A stretch of DNA of 64,000 nt from Flavobacterium sp. HBTb2-11-1 (GCF_009826975.1 NZ_WUMO01000002.1:496001-560000), one strand, 5' to 3'. Counted from the stretch's first letter, positions 1 to 9,542 are shown. The notes: generated by a model not told the origin, from the letters alone. Made by a program: numbers and translations.

Positions 1-13
1 AAACATTTGATCT

Positions 14-1063
14 ATGAAAAATCTATTTACTTTATTATTATCGGTTTTATTAGTAACAGGTATTTATGCTCAAAAATTACCTAGAATCAAAATACTTGCA
101 ACTGGAGGAACAATTGCGGGCCAAGGTGCATCTGCAGATCGTTCTGCTTATACCGCGGGACAATTACCGATAAAAGATTTAATCGCAGCAGTTCCAGGAA
201 TTGACAAAGTTGCAGAAATTTCAGGAGAACAGATCTCAAATGTAGGAAGTCAGGACATGACTGTAGACATTTGGATTAAGCTGAATAAAAGAATCAACGA
301 GATTTATAAAAATAATGAAGCTGACGGAATCGTAATCACGCACGGAACAGATACTCAGGAGGAAACCGCTTATTTTTTATCGCTGACAGTACGATATGAC
401 AAACCTGTAATTATTACTGGTTCTATGCGACCAGCGACAGCCATCAGCGCAGACGGCCCAAAGAATTTGTATGATGCAGTAACTCTCGCAGCCTCAAAAC
501 AAGCAGCACATAGTGGCGTTTTATTGGTATTTAACGAATACATTTTTACAGGAAGAAGTGCCGTAAAAACCAGTACGACGCACTTAAACGCGTTTACAGC
601 GCCAAACAATGGTCCAATCGGGCAGGTTTATGACGGAAAAGTCATTCTTTATGAAACTCCGGTAAGAAAAGCCAATAAAAATACTCCGTTTGATATTACA
701 GGTTTAACCACTTTGCCTGAAGTCGCAGTTGTCGAATTATATGCCGATGCGCCTGCAACTGCAATTAATGCTTACGTAGCGTCTGGAGTAAAAGGAATTG
801 TAACTGGCGGTTTGGGTAACGGAAATCTAAATAAAGTAAATTCAGATGCTGCGGCAAGCGCTGTTAAAAAAGGAATTGCCGTTGCAAGAGCATCTAGAGT
901 ACCGTCTGGAAGAGTCACTTTATTTGACGAAACCGATGACCAAAAGCTTGGAACAATTGTCAGCGATGATTTGATTCCGCAGAAAGCACGAATTTTATTA
1001 ATGTTGGGCCTTACACAAACAAGCGATAGCAAAAAACTGCAGGAGTATTTCTTTGAGTATTAA
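14..1063 (+). CDS. ansB: Type II L-asparaginase, secreted
   Basis: Predicted to hydrolyse L-asparagine to aspartate and ammonia outside the cytoplasm. The 349-residue protein begins with a signal peptide ending near residue 20 (GIYAQ). Both asparaginase signatures are visible: TGGTIA at residues 30-35 (nucleophilic Thr) and HGTDT at 110-114 (Thr and Asp of the second active-site set). Length is normal for the periplasmic type II family. A porin gene follows 17 nt downstream on the same strand, so the two are probably co-transcribed and may form a small amino-acid scavenging unit. The family is certain; exact substrate preference (Asn against Gln) cannot be read from sequence. Confidence 0.95.
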   Translation: MKNLFTLLLSVLLVTGIYAQKLPRIKILATGGTIAGQGASADRSAYTAGQLPIKDLIAAVPGIDKVAEISGEQISNVGSQDMTVDIWIKLNKRINEIYKNNEADGIVITHGTDTQEETAYFLSLTVRYDKPVIITGSMRPATAISADGPKNLYDAVTLAASKQAAHSGVLLVFNEYIFTGRSAVKTSTTHLNAFTAPNNGPIGQVYDGKVILYETPVRKANKNTPFDITGLTTLPEVAVVELYADAPATAINAYVASGVKGIVTGGLGNGNLNKVNSDAAASAVKKGIAVARASRVPSGRVTLFDETDDQKLGTIVSDDLIPQKARILLMLGLTQTSDSKKLQEYFFEY

Positions 1064-1080
1064 ACTTGAAATTGTAAATT

Positions 1081-2274
1081 ATGCGTGTCTTAACTTCAAT
1101 AATTTTGGGCGTTTTTTTGGCTTCAAGTGTTTACGCACAGCAAGAAAAACAGACTGATACGGTCCTAAATCATAAAACACCACTAATAAAAGCAACAAAA
1201 GTTGATTTACTCAATAATGTTGATTTAATTTTCAATACTCAAGTAGGTTTTAACACCTATTTTGATGACGGAAATTACACTGGCAGTAAATTTGAAGTAA
1301 ATCAGTTTAGATTGGAAATAAAAGGAAAAGTGTATAAGGACAAAGTTTTTTTTAGGTTTCGAGACCGATATACTAAAGAAACTGAACCGCAATCTACCGA
1401 TAACATCAGCAGTTCTACTGACTTGGCTTTTATTGGTTATAATATATCCAACAGAACAAGTATTGCAATTGGAAAAATGACGGCTAACTGGGGTGGTTAT
1501 GAATTTGATATGAACCCTATTGACATCTATCAATACAATGACATTGTCGATAATTCGGATAACTTTCTAACAGGAGTTCAGGTAAACTGGAAATTGAATG
1601 CCAACCATGTCTTTTCGGGACAGATCTTAAATTCAAGAACCAAAACTTTTTCTGAGTTATATCAAAATGTGCCAGATGTAGAAGAAGCAAAATTTCCGGC
1701 TGCCTATGTTGGAAACTGGAACGGAAGTTTTTTAGGCGGAAAATTCAAAACGATATACAGTTTCAGTATTTTTCAGGAAGCCACAAAAAATGGAAGGCCG
1801 GTAAACATGTATTATACGGCGTTAGGAAATCAATTTCGAAGCAAAAAATGGCTTTTTCAATATGATTTCAAATGGAGCAGTGAAGATCTAGACCGAACAG
1901 GAGTGGTTAGTACTATTATTCCAGATACTGTTTTGGATCATGCTGCAGAAAATGTATATTATCTGGAACATTGGCTAAGAACCGTTTATTCTCTAAATGA
2001 GCAATGGAAACTTACCGTTATCGGAATGACAAGTAAAGCTTCATGGAAAGAGATTCCCGATCCTGCTGTAAGCTCGAACCGAATTCGTACCGCATACGGC
2101 ATTATTCCAACAGTGGAATTTTATCCGATTAAAAACTTCAACTTAAAGTTTTTTGCCACATATGTCCAGCGATTCTATAATTACAGCGATTACGCTAAAA
2201 CAGATTTAGGACAATCGAATACCACAAGCGGAAGAATTATGCTTGGCGTAATTTCGCCTTTAGTGGTATTGTAA
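1081..2274 (+). CDS. Outer-membrane porin, OprO/OprP-like
   Basis: A 397-residue protein with a signal peptide (cleavage near SSVYAQ, residue 20). The rest alternates aromatic and polar residues as in outer-membrane beta-strands. The pattern of an N-terminal strand set with FRFRDRYT, a mid-region IGKMTANWGGYEFDMNP and a long barrel to the C-terminus resembles the phosphate-selective porin O/P superfamily. It follows the asparaginase gene after 17 nt and is followed by a strong terminator, so it is the last gene of a two-gene unit. The solute is unknown. Linkage to asparaginase suggests an amino acid or peptide route, but that is inference. Confidence 0.75.
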   Translation: MRVLTSIILGVFLASSVYAQQEKQTDTVLNHKTPLIKATKVDLLNNVDLIFNTQVGFNTYFDDGNYTGSKFEVNQFRLEIKGKVYKDKVFFRFRDRYTKETEPQSTDNISSSTDLAFIGYNISNRTSIAIGKMTANWGGYEFDMNPIDIYQYNDIVDNSDNFLTGVQVNWKLNANHVFSGQILNSRTKTFSELYQNVPDVEEAKFPAAYVGNWNGSFLGGKFKTIYSFSIFQEATKNGRPVNMYYTALGNQFRSKKWLFQYDFKWSSEDLDRTGVVSTIIPDTVLDHAAENVYYLEHWLRTVYSLNEQWKLTVIGMTSKASWKEIPDPAVSSNRIRTAYGIIPTVEFYPIKNFNLKFFATYVQRFYNYSDYAKTDLGQSNTTSGRIMLGVISPLVVL

Positions 2275-2302
2275 TGTATTTGTCAAGTAACTGACCCAAT
2301 AG

Positions 2303-2346
2303 AAATGCTGGAATAAATCATACAAACATGGTTTATTCCAGCATTT
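2303..2346 (+). terminator. Intrinsic terminator after porin gene
   Basis: An inverted repeat, AAATGCTGGAATAAA with its complement TTTATTCCAGCATTTT, is separated by about 14 nt and followed by T-rich sequence. It ends the asparaginase-porin unit. Confidence 0.8.
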
Positions 2347-2358
2347 TATTTTATTTTT

Positions 2359-2389
2359 CTCTCGCAGATTTGGCAGATTGAGCAGATTA
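2359..2389. repeat. CTCTCGCAGATTTGGCAGATT-type dispersed repeat
   Basis: A short module of stepped CAGATT units. Related modules occur near 40315, 53322-53404 (as both arms of a hairpin) and 56100. It lies in the gene-free stretch 2275-2706, which otherwise holds a terminator, palindromic repeats and a heptamer tandem repeat. Confidence 0.6.
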
Positions 2390-2440
2390 AAGAATTATTA
2401 ATAATTAAAAACTTTCTAAGTAGAGCTTCTTTATAAATAG

Positions 2441-2570
2441 CTTCCAGCTTCAGCTAGAGGTTTTTAATTTTCATAAGAATAAGGCTTTAGCCAAATGAGA
2501 TATTTTTGGCTAAAGCCATTTTGAATAACTTCATATAAACTCCAGCTAAAGCTGGAGCCAATTCAAACTA
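2441..2570. repeat. Composite palindromic intergenic repeat, copy 1
   Basis: Holds three stacked palindromes: an imperfect one at 2441-2460, the pair GGCTTTAGCCAAA / TTTGGCTAAAGCC at 2483-2517, and CTCCAGCTAAAGCTGGAG at 2540-2557. The same modular arrangement recurs at 23211-23395. No ORF is present. Confidence 0.7.
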
Positions 2571-2676
2571 ATAACTGATTTATTCGTATATCATCCGTAA
2601 CCCAATGGTAAAACACGGGCTATGTTTGAATATATGCATGCAAGCAAAAAAATATGCATATCGATAATTAGGCCAC

Positions 2677-2713
2677 ACTCATAACTCATAACTCATAACT
2701 CATAACTCATAAT
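2677..2713. repeat. Heptamer tandem repeat ACTCATA
   Basis: About five units of period 7 lie just past the 3' end of the leftward efflux operon. Similar short arrays are at 40485-40513 and 57077-57100, also between genes. No spacers are present, so it is not a CRISPR. Confidence 0.75.
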
Positions 2714-3864
2714 TTACCCGCCAAATATCTTAAACGAACAAAACAAATTGTACTATAAAAAGCAAAAAGCAATATAAGATGCAATAAAACAGACGGATTG
2801 TCCCATAAACTGACACCCGATTGTACGATGGCCGTATACAAAACAATAAAAGGCGTTGTCGGCAAAAGGTTGGACAGCCACTGCAATACCAGCGGAAGCG
2901 ATTCAAACGGCCAACTGTACCCCGTAATCAAGAAAATCGGATAAGTCGAGAAAGCCATCATCTGGAGGCAAAGCAATTGCGATTTGAACAAAGAACCAAT
3001 AAACTGCGCCATCGGAATTAAAGTAATAATAAACAAAAGCATCAATACACTCAATTCGAATCCGTTGCCTCTCATGGGTAAATTAAGCAATTTGTAATTT
3101 ACATTTAAAAAGAAAAACCCATACGAAGAAAAGAGAATCAGATAAAACAATCCTTTTCCCCAAATGCCATTAGAAATGCCAGAACCCAACCATTCTCCTA
3201 AACGAGAACGCTGACGCTCTCCTGCAACACTTTCGGATAGACCAATCAGTAAGGTCTGCTGTAAAATCAGGGCTAATAATCCAGGCAGCAAAAAGGCTCC
3301 ATAACTTGATCTTTCATTGAATAACGGACGATAATCTAAATTTACAGGCATCACATTTTCCATAGCAATAGTAGTGCTCATGCCTTCTTTTTTTTGATAA
3401 TACTGAAGCCTCACTCCCGCTCCAACCGTAAGACATATCTGTTGGACATTTAGTAGGAGATCGCTCGAGGGAAGAAACCTTGCAGCATTGATTGCCAACA
3501 CAACATTACTTTGTTTTAAACTCAGCAAATTGGCTTCTGTTCCTTCTGGAATATAAAAATAACCTTGGCAATTGCCTTGATACATCTGCTCTTTTGCCTG
3601 TTCTAGATTAGAAAAATGAATGAGTTCTACTATCGGAGAATCGTCGATATTTTGCTGCAGCAAACGGGATAATCTAGAGTTATCGTCATCGACAACAGCC
3701 AATTTCACATCAAATTCTTCTTTATTGATATAAATGCTTCCGTAAAAAAAAGCATAAAGCAATGGAGCAATAAGAAGCGTAAGCAGTAAACTATGATCTT
3801 TTACTACCTGCGAAGCTTCTCTCAAAAAAAGACTAATCAGCGATTGTTGCGGTTTCTTTTTCAT
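2707..3864 (-). CDS. ABC-2 type transporter permease (second)
   Basis: A 385-residue membrane protein. It has one N-terminal transmembrane segment (about residues 27-45), a large extracytoplasmic domain to about residue 185, then roughly five C-terminal membrane helices. This is the ABC-2 permease layout seen in YhhJ/DrrB-like exporters. It is the last gene of the leftward operon TolC-HlyD-permease-permease and overlaps the preceding permease by 32 nt, which suggests translational coupling. It is distantly similar in layout to that upstream neighbour, and the two probably form a heterodimer. No ATP-binding subunit is encoded in the operon. Confidence 0.85.
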   Translation of the reverse strand: MKKKPQQSLISLFLREASQVVKDHSLLLTLLIAPLLYAFFYGSIYINKEEFDVKLAVVDDDNSRLSRLLQQNIDDSPIVELIHFSNLEQAKEQMYQGNCQGYFYIPEGTEANLLSLKQSNVVLAINAARFLPSSDLLLNVQQICLTVGAGVRLQYYQKKEGMSTTIAMENVMPVNLDYRPLFNERSSYGAFLLPGLLALILQQTLLIGLSESVAGERQRSRLGEWLGSGISNGIWGKGLFYLILFSSYGFFFLNVNYKLLNLPMRGNGFELSVLMLLFIITLIPMAQFIGSLFKSQLLCLQMMAFSTYPIFLITGYSWPFESLPLVLQWLSNLLPTTPFIVLYTAIVQSGVSLWDNPSVLLHLILLFAFYSTICFVRLRYLAGKL

Positions 3865-5017
3865 TTTTAATCGAATTAAATTGACGTTTGAACAACAACA
3901 TAGCTGTCGGATACATTACCACACAGAACAATAAAAGTTTGGAAAAATCTCCTAAAGCATATTTCAAAGGCAGATTCATATAATACACTTTGAAAAATCC
4001 ATCCAAAAATGAGGTATAAGGCATAATAAGTGCATAGTATTGGTCGTACCAAGGCATTGCCCATCTCGGAAAAGTAAATCCGCTGAACACAAAAGCGGGT
4101 GAAGTATAGAAAAGGGCAACATCTCCCGAAAGCATCACGTCTTTAAACAAAGCCGATATAAACATGCCAATGCCAATACAGGCTAAAGAAAGCAATGTAT
4201 AGATAATGAAAAACTTACCTGTTGCTGCAGAAACACCAATATCAAAAAAAGGAAATATGACACCTACAATGATGATAAAATTAATCCAGCTGATGGCAAG
4301 ATGCGCTATTGTTTTTCCTGCAATAGCAATTACAACAGAGCGTTCTGAAGAATCATATAGTCCATGCATTGTTTCTGTCACCCATTCGTAATTTAAAGCC
4401 AGCATAGAACCAATAATCAGAATCATCTGCATGCCGACAGTTATTAATCCCGGAACCAAATATTCCTGATAATTATAAGTTGGATTATAAAGCTGATAGG
4501 TATTTAAACTTATTGGGTTGGCAATCGCCATTGCTTGGTCTGGTTTCATTCCTGTTTTTACCAGCTTCTGCAAAATTACGCCTGTGCTTCCTGTAATAAC
4601 AACTTCGGCAACAGCTTTATAAACCAATTTGGCAGGAACAAGCGCGGCAGCGTTAGTATACAAAGTCACTGTACTGGGATGTCTGCTGTAAATATTCTTC
4701 TGGAGATTTGCAGGAAAATGTATGGCTCCTAAGATTTTACCTTCTTGTATCAGTTTTTTTACTTCGGCTTCACTGCTTACCCTTCTAGTAATTTGCAAGG
4801 CTTCTTTTTGTTGCAATAAAAAAAGCAATTCGCGGCTAACAGGACTTTGATCTTCATCCCAAACCGCAAATGCCAAATTTTTAGCCTCCTGCTTCTGATA
4901 TATAAGAGCATAAAAGAAAAACAAAGCTACAGGAACCACAAGCATTACCAAGTAAAACACTTTTAAACTCAGAATGCGCTTCCACTCCCTAACGATTATG
5001 TTTTTGATAGCATTCAT
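3833..5017 (-). CDS. ABC-2 type transporter permease (first)
   Basis: A 394-residue inner-membrane protein with the same topology as its downstream neighbour: N-terminal helix (about residues 19-37), soluble extracytoplasmic domain, then five or six C-terminal helices starting near residue 190. The segment YNYQEYLVPGLI precedes the helix block, as is typical of ABC-2 permeases. It touches the HlyD gene by one nucleotide and overlaps the next permease. With HlyD and TolC it should form a tripartite exporter across both membranes. The substrate is unknown; drugs or lipophilic compounds are usual for this family. Confidence 0.87.
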   Translation of the reverse strand: MNAIKNIIVREWKRILSLKVFYLVMLVVPVALFFFYALIYQKQEAKNLAFAVWDEDQSPVSRELLFLLQQKEALQITRRVSSEAEVKKLIQEGKILGAIHFPANLQKNIYSRHPSTVTLYTNAAALVPAKLVYKAVAEVVITGSTGVILQKLVKTGMKPDQAMAIANPISLNTYQLYNPTYNYQEYLVPGLITVGMQMILIIGSMLALNYEWVTETMHGLYDSSERSVVIAIAGKTIAHLAISWINFIIIVGVIFPFFDIGVSAATGKFFIIYTLLSLACIGIGMFISALFKDVMLSGDVALFYTSPAFVFSGFTFPRWAMPWYDQYYALIMPYTSFLDGFFKVYYMNLPLKYALGDFSKLLLFCVVMYPTAMLLFKRQFNSIKNEKETATIAD

Positions 5018-6003
5018 TAAGGAAGAATTAAAGAAGCCGTCATTCCAGAACGAAGTCCTTTTATCTGTGAAAGGTTTTCAGGCTTTAGTTCTATGGTAAA
5101 AGTTCTCAGTTCAAATTCTCCTTTGTCTTTTGACGGAACCCAATTGGCAAATTCCAATGTAGGCGCAATAGAATGTACCGTAGCGCTAAACGTTTCAGGT
5201 TCGCAGCCTGGAACTTTAACCGATACTTTGCTTCCTACCTTTAGCAGATTTGATTTATCTTGTCTGATATTAAACTTAATTATAGTCGAATTTTTCTTCT
5301 CTATCGTCATAATCGGATAACCGATCGAAATAATTTCGCCCTGATGCGTTACCAAACTCGAAATAACTCCATCTGCTGGCGCATAAACTCTTGTATTATC
5401 TCCAAGTGCTTTAGTCAACTCATAAGCTTGTTCTGCTTGTTTTACAATTGCATTTGCGGTTTTTAGCAATTCAGGTCTTGTACCATTTTTAAGCATTTGC
5501 AGATTTAACTGAGCGGTTTCCATTTCCTTTTTCGCCGCTTGAAACTTAAAATAGAAAACATCTTTTTCCTGTCCCGATATCACATCTTCCTTGTACAATC
5601 GTTCCATGCGGTCATAAGTATTGCTAAACAATTTATATTGCTCCTGACTGATTTGATACAATTTAGAAGTGGCTTCAATCAGTTCTGGCCTTGCTCCTTG
5701 AGTGAGCAGTTCCTGCTGCCCTTTTGCCGCATCAATTGCTGAAAGAGCCTGCGCCTTTATTGCGTTTATTTCGTTAGATCGAAGTACAGCCAGCAATTGT
5801 CCTGTTTTTACGGTATCACCTTGTTTTACAAGCAATGAATCTAATCTTCCTGGAAATTCTGCCGCTACATCAACACTTGATGCATCGACCATTCCTATGA
5901 AATTATTTTCTTCGTTATTATCTTTTAAGAAAAAAATCAATCCTGCTATTACTACAAAGATCGGAATGATCAGCGCCCAGTAGTTTTTAAATATCTCTTT
6001 CAT
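5017..6003 (-). CDS. HlyD-family periplasmic adaptor
   Basis: A membrane-fusion protein of 328 residues, anchored by an N-terminal helix (about residues 9-26). The two halves of a lipoyl-like domain are visible: GRLDSLLVKQGDTVKTGQLL near residue 55 and ADGVISSLVTHQGEIISIG near residue 205. They are separated by a long Gln/Ala/Glu-rich coiled-coil hairpin, and a beta-barrel domain follows. It sits between TolC upstream (start-stop junction of one base) and two ABC-2 permeases downstream, so it most likely bridges those permeases to TolC. Confidence 0.92.
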   Translation of the reverse strand: MKEIFKNYWALIIPIFVVIAGLIFFLKDNNEENNFIGMVDASSVDVAAEFPGRLDSLLVKQGDTVKTGQLLAVLRSNEINAIKAQALSAIDAAKGQQELLTQGARPELIEATSKLYQISQEQYKLFSNTYDRMERLYKEDVISGQEKDVFYFKFQAAKKEMETAQLNLQMLKNGTRPELLKTANAIVKQAEQAYELTKALGDNTRVYAPADGVISSLVTHQGEIISIGYPIMTIEKKNSTIIKFNIRQDKSNLLKVGSKVSVKVPGCEPETFSATVHSIAPTLEFANWVPSKDKGEFELRTFTIELKPENLSQIKGLRSGMTASLILP

Positions 6004-7458
6004 CTATTTAATAAATTGCGTTATTTGACTTGGATTTCCTAAGCTATTAAAATATTCGGCTAATGCTAGATAGTATCCTAATACAGCGGTATAATATCCT
6101 TTTTCAATTTCCGTTTCTACCAATAAAGCATCATTCACGTCTTTTGGCGATGACAGCTGATTGTTCATTCTTTTGGTAATTAAACTGCTTGTCGTAGCGG
6201 CTTCTTTTCTGGCTGCATCCATGGCATCAACATCGTTTTGAAGAGAACTCATTTTATTCTTAGCTACTCTCGACTGCACTTGAAGCATTAAACTCGAATT
6301 CTCCTCTCCTAACTTGGCCTCTTCTATCAGCTGTTTCGCGGCCAGAGTTTTTTTGCTTGTCTGTCCGTTATACAAAGTCCATTGCAATTCCAACCCCACA
6401 AACCAATCTGGAATAGAAACCGGTAAATCTTTCTGATATAAGTTGTAGTTCCCTATCGCAAAAATATTAGGCAAAGCCATTGATTTGCTGATTTTTTCAG
6501 CAGTTTCTGCGTACGTAATTTTGTTGTTTGCAATTCTGTAAACCGGATTTGTAAGCCAGTAATCCTTAACAGGCTTCTCTAAATTCACTGCATTGTATCT
6601 CAAGGTGTCTGAAATTACTATTTCGGTATTAAGATCAACTCCCATAAGCTTATTCAGTTCAAGATGGGCATTTTGTTTTTCCAACTTAATATTGTTGTAT
6701 TGGCTTTGCGCTTGAATTAAGACCACATTCGTCCAGTTCTTCTGGTAAGGAGGCAGTATTTTATTTTTTACTAGCTCTTCTGCGTAATTTTTATTTTTAT
6801 CTAAAGCATTTACAATCTGTTCCTGTTTTTTAATTAAAGAATTGAGGTATAATATTCTGATGTATTGAATTGCAATCAAAAAATCAACTTCTTTTCCAGC
6901 AATCTCTACACCAATATCTGCTGAATTGACAACGGATTGAGCCAAATCAATGCTGGAATTTATTTTATTTCCTAAAAAAATAGGCTGACGAACTCCTACT
7001 CCTGCAATAAAATAGGACTGCTTGCTTAAACTAGGATTGTAATCTGGGTAAATCCCGCTAATCACTTTTTTTGAAGCATCGTAAATACGGTCTTGTGCCG
7101 CCTGAGACAAATTGCCACCTGTAATTTCATGATAAATTTCGTTGGCGGTATTTACGCTCTGCTGTGATGAACCTTCGACAATTCCATCTTTGACCGTCTG
7201 TAGATTTATAGTAAGCGGATTGCCTAAATACGAATAGCTCGACAAAAGATCGACCTTAGGAAGATACCCTTTCTTCTCGGCCTGAAGATTGTATTCGCCT
7301 GTTAATAATGCAGATCTGGCCTGTTTTATAGTAATATTATTTTGTTTGGCTATAGAAAAACATTCTTCAAGAGAAGTAGTTTGTGCTTTCATATTCAGAC
7401 AGTAGAATAGAAAACAACACAAAATAAAAGGCTTTAAGAAATTTAGTTTTACGTGCAT
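6004..7458 (-). CDS. TolC-family outer-membrane efflux protein
   Basis: A 484-residue protein with a signal peptide (about residues 1-25). The opening LEECFSIAKQNNITIKQARS is typical of outer-membrane efflux proteins. Two internally related helical regions rich in Gln, Asn and Lys provide the periplasmic tunnel. It is the first gene of the four-gene leftward efflux operon and is directly followed by the HlyD adaptor. No TetR-type regulator gene could be supported upstream, although such genes often accompany these operons. Confidence 0.92.
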   Translation of the reverse strand: MHVKLNFLKPFILCCFLFYCLNMKAQTTSLEECFSIAKQNNITIKQARSALLTGEYNLQAEKKGYLPKVDLLSSYSYLGNPLTINLQTVKDGIVEGSSQQSVNTANEIYHEITGGNLSQAAQDRIYDASKKVISGIYPDYNPSLSKQSYFIAGVGVRQPIFLGNKINSSIDLAQSVVNSADIGVEIAGKEVDFLIAIQYIRILYLNSLIKKQEQIVNALDKNKNYAEELVKNKILPPYQKNWTNVVLIQAQSQYNNIKLEKQNAHLELNKLMGVDLNTEIVISDTLRYNAVNLEKPVKDYWLTNPVYRIANNKITYAETAEKISKSMALPNIFAIGNYNLYQKDLPVSIPDWFVGLELQWTLYNGQTSKKTLAAKQLIEEAKLGEENSSLMLQVQSRVAKNKMSSLQNDVDAMDAARKEAATTSSLITKRMNNQLSSPKDVNDALLVETEIEKGYYTAVLGYYLALAEYFNSLGNPSQITQFIK

Positions 7459-7831
7459 CTATATAATATTCTTAGAATTGAAATTACTTTTAACCAGCGA
7501 CTTCTTTTTTGCTGTTTCATTAAAAACAGCTTGATACAATAGAAATGAGATAAAAACTTTAAAAATGCGCTGCTTACGTAAATATTGGGGTTTCTTAACT
7601 AAACAGCAAACGAAAAAACATATCAATCAGAACATACATAAACCAATGTCCCAACTAGTTAAAGATAAGATTTTATTTAATAAGTTCCTCTTAATTTTTG
7701 GAAAATCAGACAACTTTATTTTGTTATTTCTGTATTTCTCCTGAATCACATTTAAAAAAATCAGTTTTTCCAAGCTGGCATATTTCTTGAAAAAATATTC
7801 CTCATTATTAACTGATTTAAAACTATTTACC
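7459..7831. other. Gene-free divergent region
   Basis: This intergenic region separates the leftward efflux operon from the rightward metal-dependent hydrolase. It must hold both promoters, but I could not assign -7/-33 boxes convincingly. A 68-codon leftward reading frame (7627-7833) overlaps the start of the hydrolase gene and was not accepted as a gene. Confidence 0.5.
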
Positions 7832-8512
7832 ATGAAAATTACGTACTACGGACATTCGTGTTTTTCTGTTTATGCCAACGGAAAACACCTTCTTTTTGAT
7901 CCTTTTATTACGCCAAACGAATTAGCCAAAGAGGTTGATGTTGATGCTATAAAAGCAGATTACATTTTTATTTCACATGCACATTATGACCATATCTTAG
8001 ACGTTGAACGAATCGCAAAAAATACAGGCGCAAAAGTGCTCGGAAATTTTGAAATCTATAACTGGCTATTGAAAAACGGAATCGAAAACGCACATCCCAT
8101 CAATCCAGGCGGCAAATTTGATTTTGATTTTGGAACTGTAAAATGTGTGGTAGCACAACATCCTAGCAGTTTTATGGACGGCTCTTATGGAGGCATCGCC
8201 TGTGGTTTTGTGCTTACAACCTCTGATGGCAATTTTTATTACAGTGGCGATACGGCTTTGACTTTAGATATGCAGCTCATTCCTAAATTTACTAAACTTG
8301 ACTTTGCTGTTTTTCCCATAGGTGACGGACTCACAATGGGAATTGAAGAAGCCATCGAAGCTTCTAAACTTGTCGGAGTGAACAAAATATTAGGCGTTCA
8401 TTATGATACTTTCGGTTTTATTGTTATGGACCATCAAAAAGCTTTGGATGCGTTTAAGGATGCTTCTCTTCAATTGTTTCTTCCTAAAATAAACAGTACT
8501 ATAGAAATCTAA
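7832..8512 (+). CDS. Metal-dependent hydrolase, UPF0173 (beta-lactamase fold)
   Basis: A 226-residue cytoplasmic protein. The start at 7832 gives MKITYYGHSCFSV, the normal N-terminus of the family; a longer frame from 7787 adds 15 residues without a match to the family pattern. The metal site motif HAHYDH lies at residues 49-54, and further His/Asp ligands are in GDTA and GVHYDTFG. This is the YtkL/UPF0173 branch of metallo-beta-lactamase-fold hydrolases, whose physiological substrate is generally unknown. It is monocistronic: a long hairpin follows and the next gene is convergent. Confidence 0.9.
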   Translation: MKITYYGHSCFSVYANGKHLLFDPFITPNELAKEVDVDAIKADYIFISHAHYDHILDVERIAKNTGAKVLGNFEIYNWLLKNGIENAHPINPGGKFDFDFGTVKCVVAQHPSSFMDGSYGGIACGFVLTTSDGNFYYSGDTALTLDMQLIPKFTKLDFAVFPIGDGLTMGIEEAIEASKLVGVNKILGVHYDTFGFIVMDHQKALDAFKDASLQLFLPKINSTIEI

Positions 8513-8532
8513 ATTGTAGATTTTCTTTTGCT

Positions 8533-8566
8533 ATATTTCGCTAAAAGCCAGCTTTTAGCGAAATAT
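8533..8566. terminator. Bidirectional terminator hairpin
   Basis: The near-perfect palindrome ATATTTCGCTAAAAGC / GCTTTTAGCGAAATAT with a 2-nt loop lies between convergent genes. It can terminate the hydrolase gene on the left. Confidence 0.75.
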
Positions 8567-8614
8567 CATCATGTCTATTATCAAAAGAAAAAAACTTTAA
8601 AACTTTTATATAAA

Positions 8615-8646
8615 AAAAAGGAATAGCTACCGGCACTATTCCTTTT
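8615..8646 (-). terminator. Intrinsic terminator of alpha/beta hydrolase 8669-9505
   Basis: AAAAGGAATAG pairs with CTATTCCTTTT across a 10-nt loop. Read leftward, it is followed by a run of T residues. Confidence 0.8.
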
Positions 8647-8668
8647 CGTAATTATGTTCTATTTGAAA

Positions 8669-9505
8669 TTAAGTGTATTCTACAAAATTAATGATGTACT
8701 GCGCTGTAAGCTCAGGATATTGATGCTGTGGTCCATGTCCTGTTGCCGAATATACTATTATTTGCGCATTTGTCATTTGATTAACATACGAATACCAATT
8801 CTCTACAGCAAAACTAATATCATGATCGCCAGAAATAATCAAAATCGGTGTTTTTATCTTTTTAAGCTGTTCTCTGAAATTAAGTGGATCATCTCTAAAA
8901 GTGTCTCCTCCTCCAAAATACAACTGAAAAACATCCATAGTAGAAGGGATTTTTTCTACGTCTATTCTTTTGTGAATTCTATAATGCGAAGCTTTTGCTG
9001 CCAATCTGCTAGATTCTGATTTTGGTTCGAAAAACAAAACAATTTCATCCTCAAAATCGTTTACTGGTTTTAGCGCCGCATCAAAAAATGCCTGTTCTAT
9101 AGGAATCTCATTTTTCCCCGGCGGATTTGTTCCGACTAAAACAGCGTGTGTCACCAGATTAGGATATAGTAAAGTTGCTGTCTGCGCTACCAATCCGCCA
9201 TAAGACCATCCTAAAACAATAACTGAATCTAGCTTTAAGAAATCAGCTAGATCTTTGACATCTTTGGCTACAACAGTAATATCAGGAGCCAGACTTCCTG
9301 TAGAAGAACCAATTCCAGAATAATCAAATACGATAACGTTGAATTTTTCTGCCATTTTTGCCACAAACAGCGGATCCCACGTATCTAACGTTCCTCTAAA
9401 ACGGTTTACAAAAATTATTGCCTTTCCTTTTCCATACGAGCGATAAGCAATGGTACGATCACCTAATTCTGCGAAACTTGTTTCTGTGTCATAAATTTTT
9501 TCCAT
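8669..9505 (-). CDS. Alpha/beta hydrolase
   Basis: A 278-residue cytoplasmic hydrolase. The nucleophile elbow GWSYGG places Ser101; the acid lies in SGDHD (about 230) and the catalytic His in TGHGPQ (about 258). It is clearly paralogous to the hydrolase at 26002-26853: both share NRFRG, LDxWDP, the G-W-S elbow, PPGK and TGHGPQ. The substrate is unknown. Its upstream region has a sigma-54-like -24/-12 element and an upstream palindrome, a layout shared with five other promoters in this window, including the one for the paralogue's operon. Confidence 0.9.
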   Translation of the reverse strand: MEKIYDTETSFAELGDRTIAYRSYGKGKAIIFVNRFRGTLDTWDPLFVAKMAEKFNVIVFDYSGIGSSTGSLAPDITVVAKDVKDLADFLKLDSVIVLGWSYGGLVAQTATLLYPNLVTHAVLVGTNPPGKNEIPIEQAFFDAALKPVNDFEDEIVLFFEPKSESSRLAAKASHYRIHKRIDVEKIPSTMDVFQLYFGGGDTFRDDPLNFREQLKKIKTPILIISGDHDISFAVENWYSYVNQMTNAQIIVYSATGHGPQHQYPELTAQYIINFVEYT

Positions 9506-9542
9506 AATTATAATTTAAAGATTGAAACCCATATTTGAGGGA

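Noticed and set aside
1225..1533. Antisense 102-codon frame in the porin gene
   Set aside because: A shadow of the sense coding sequence with no domain.
2677..2713. Tandem heptamers considered as a CRISPR remnant
   Set aside because: The units are 7 nt and contiguous, with no spacers or cas genes.
7627..7833. Leftward 68-codon reading frame upstream of the efflux operon
   Set aside because: It overlaps the start of the metal-dependent hydrolase gene, has no recognisable domain (only a faint TetR C-terminus feel) and no supporting context.
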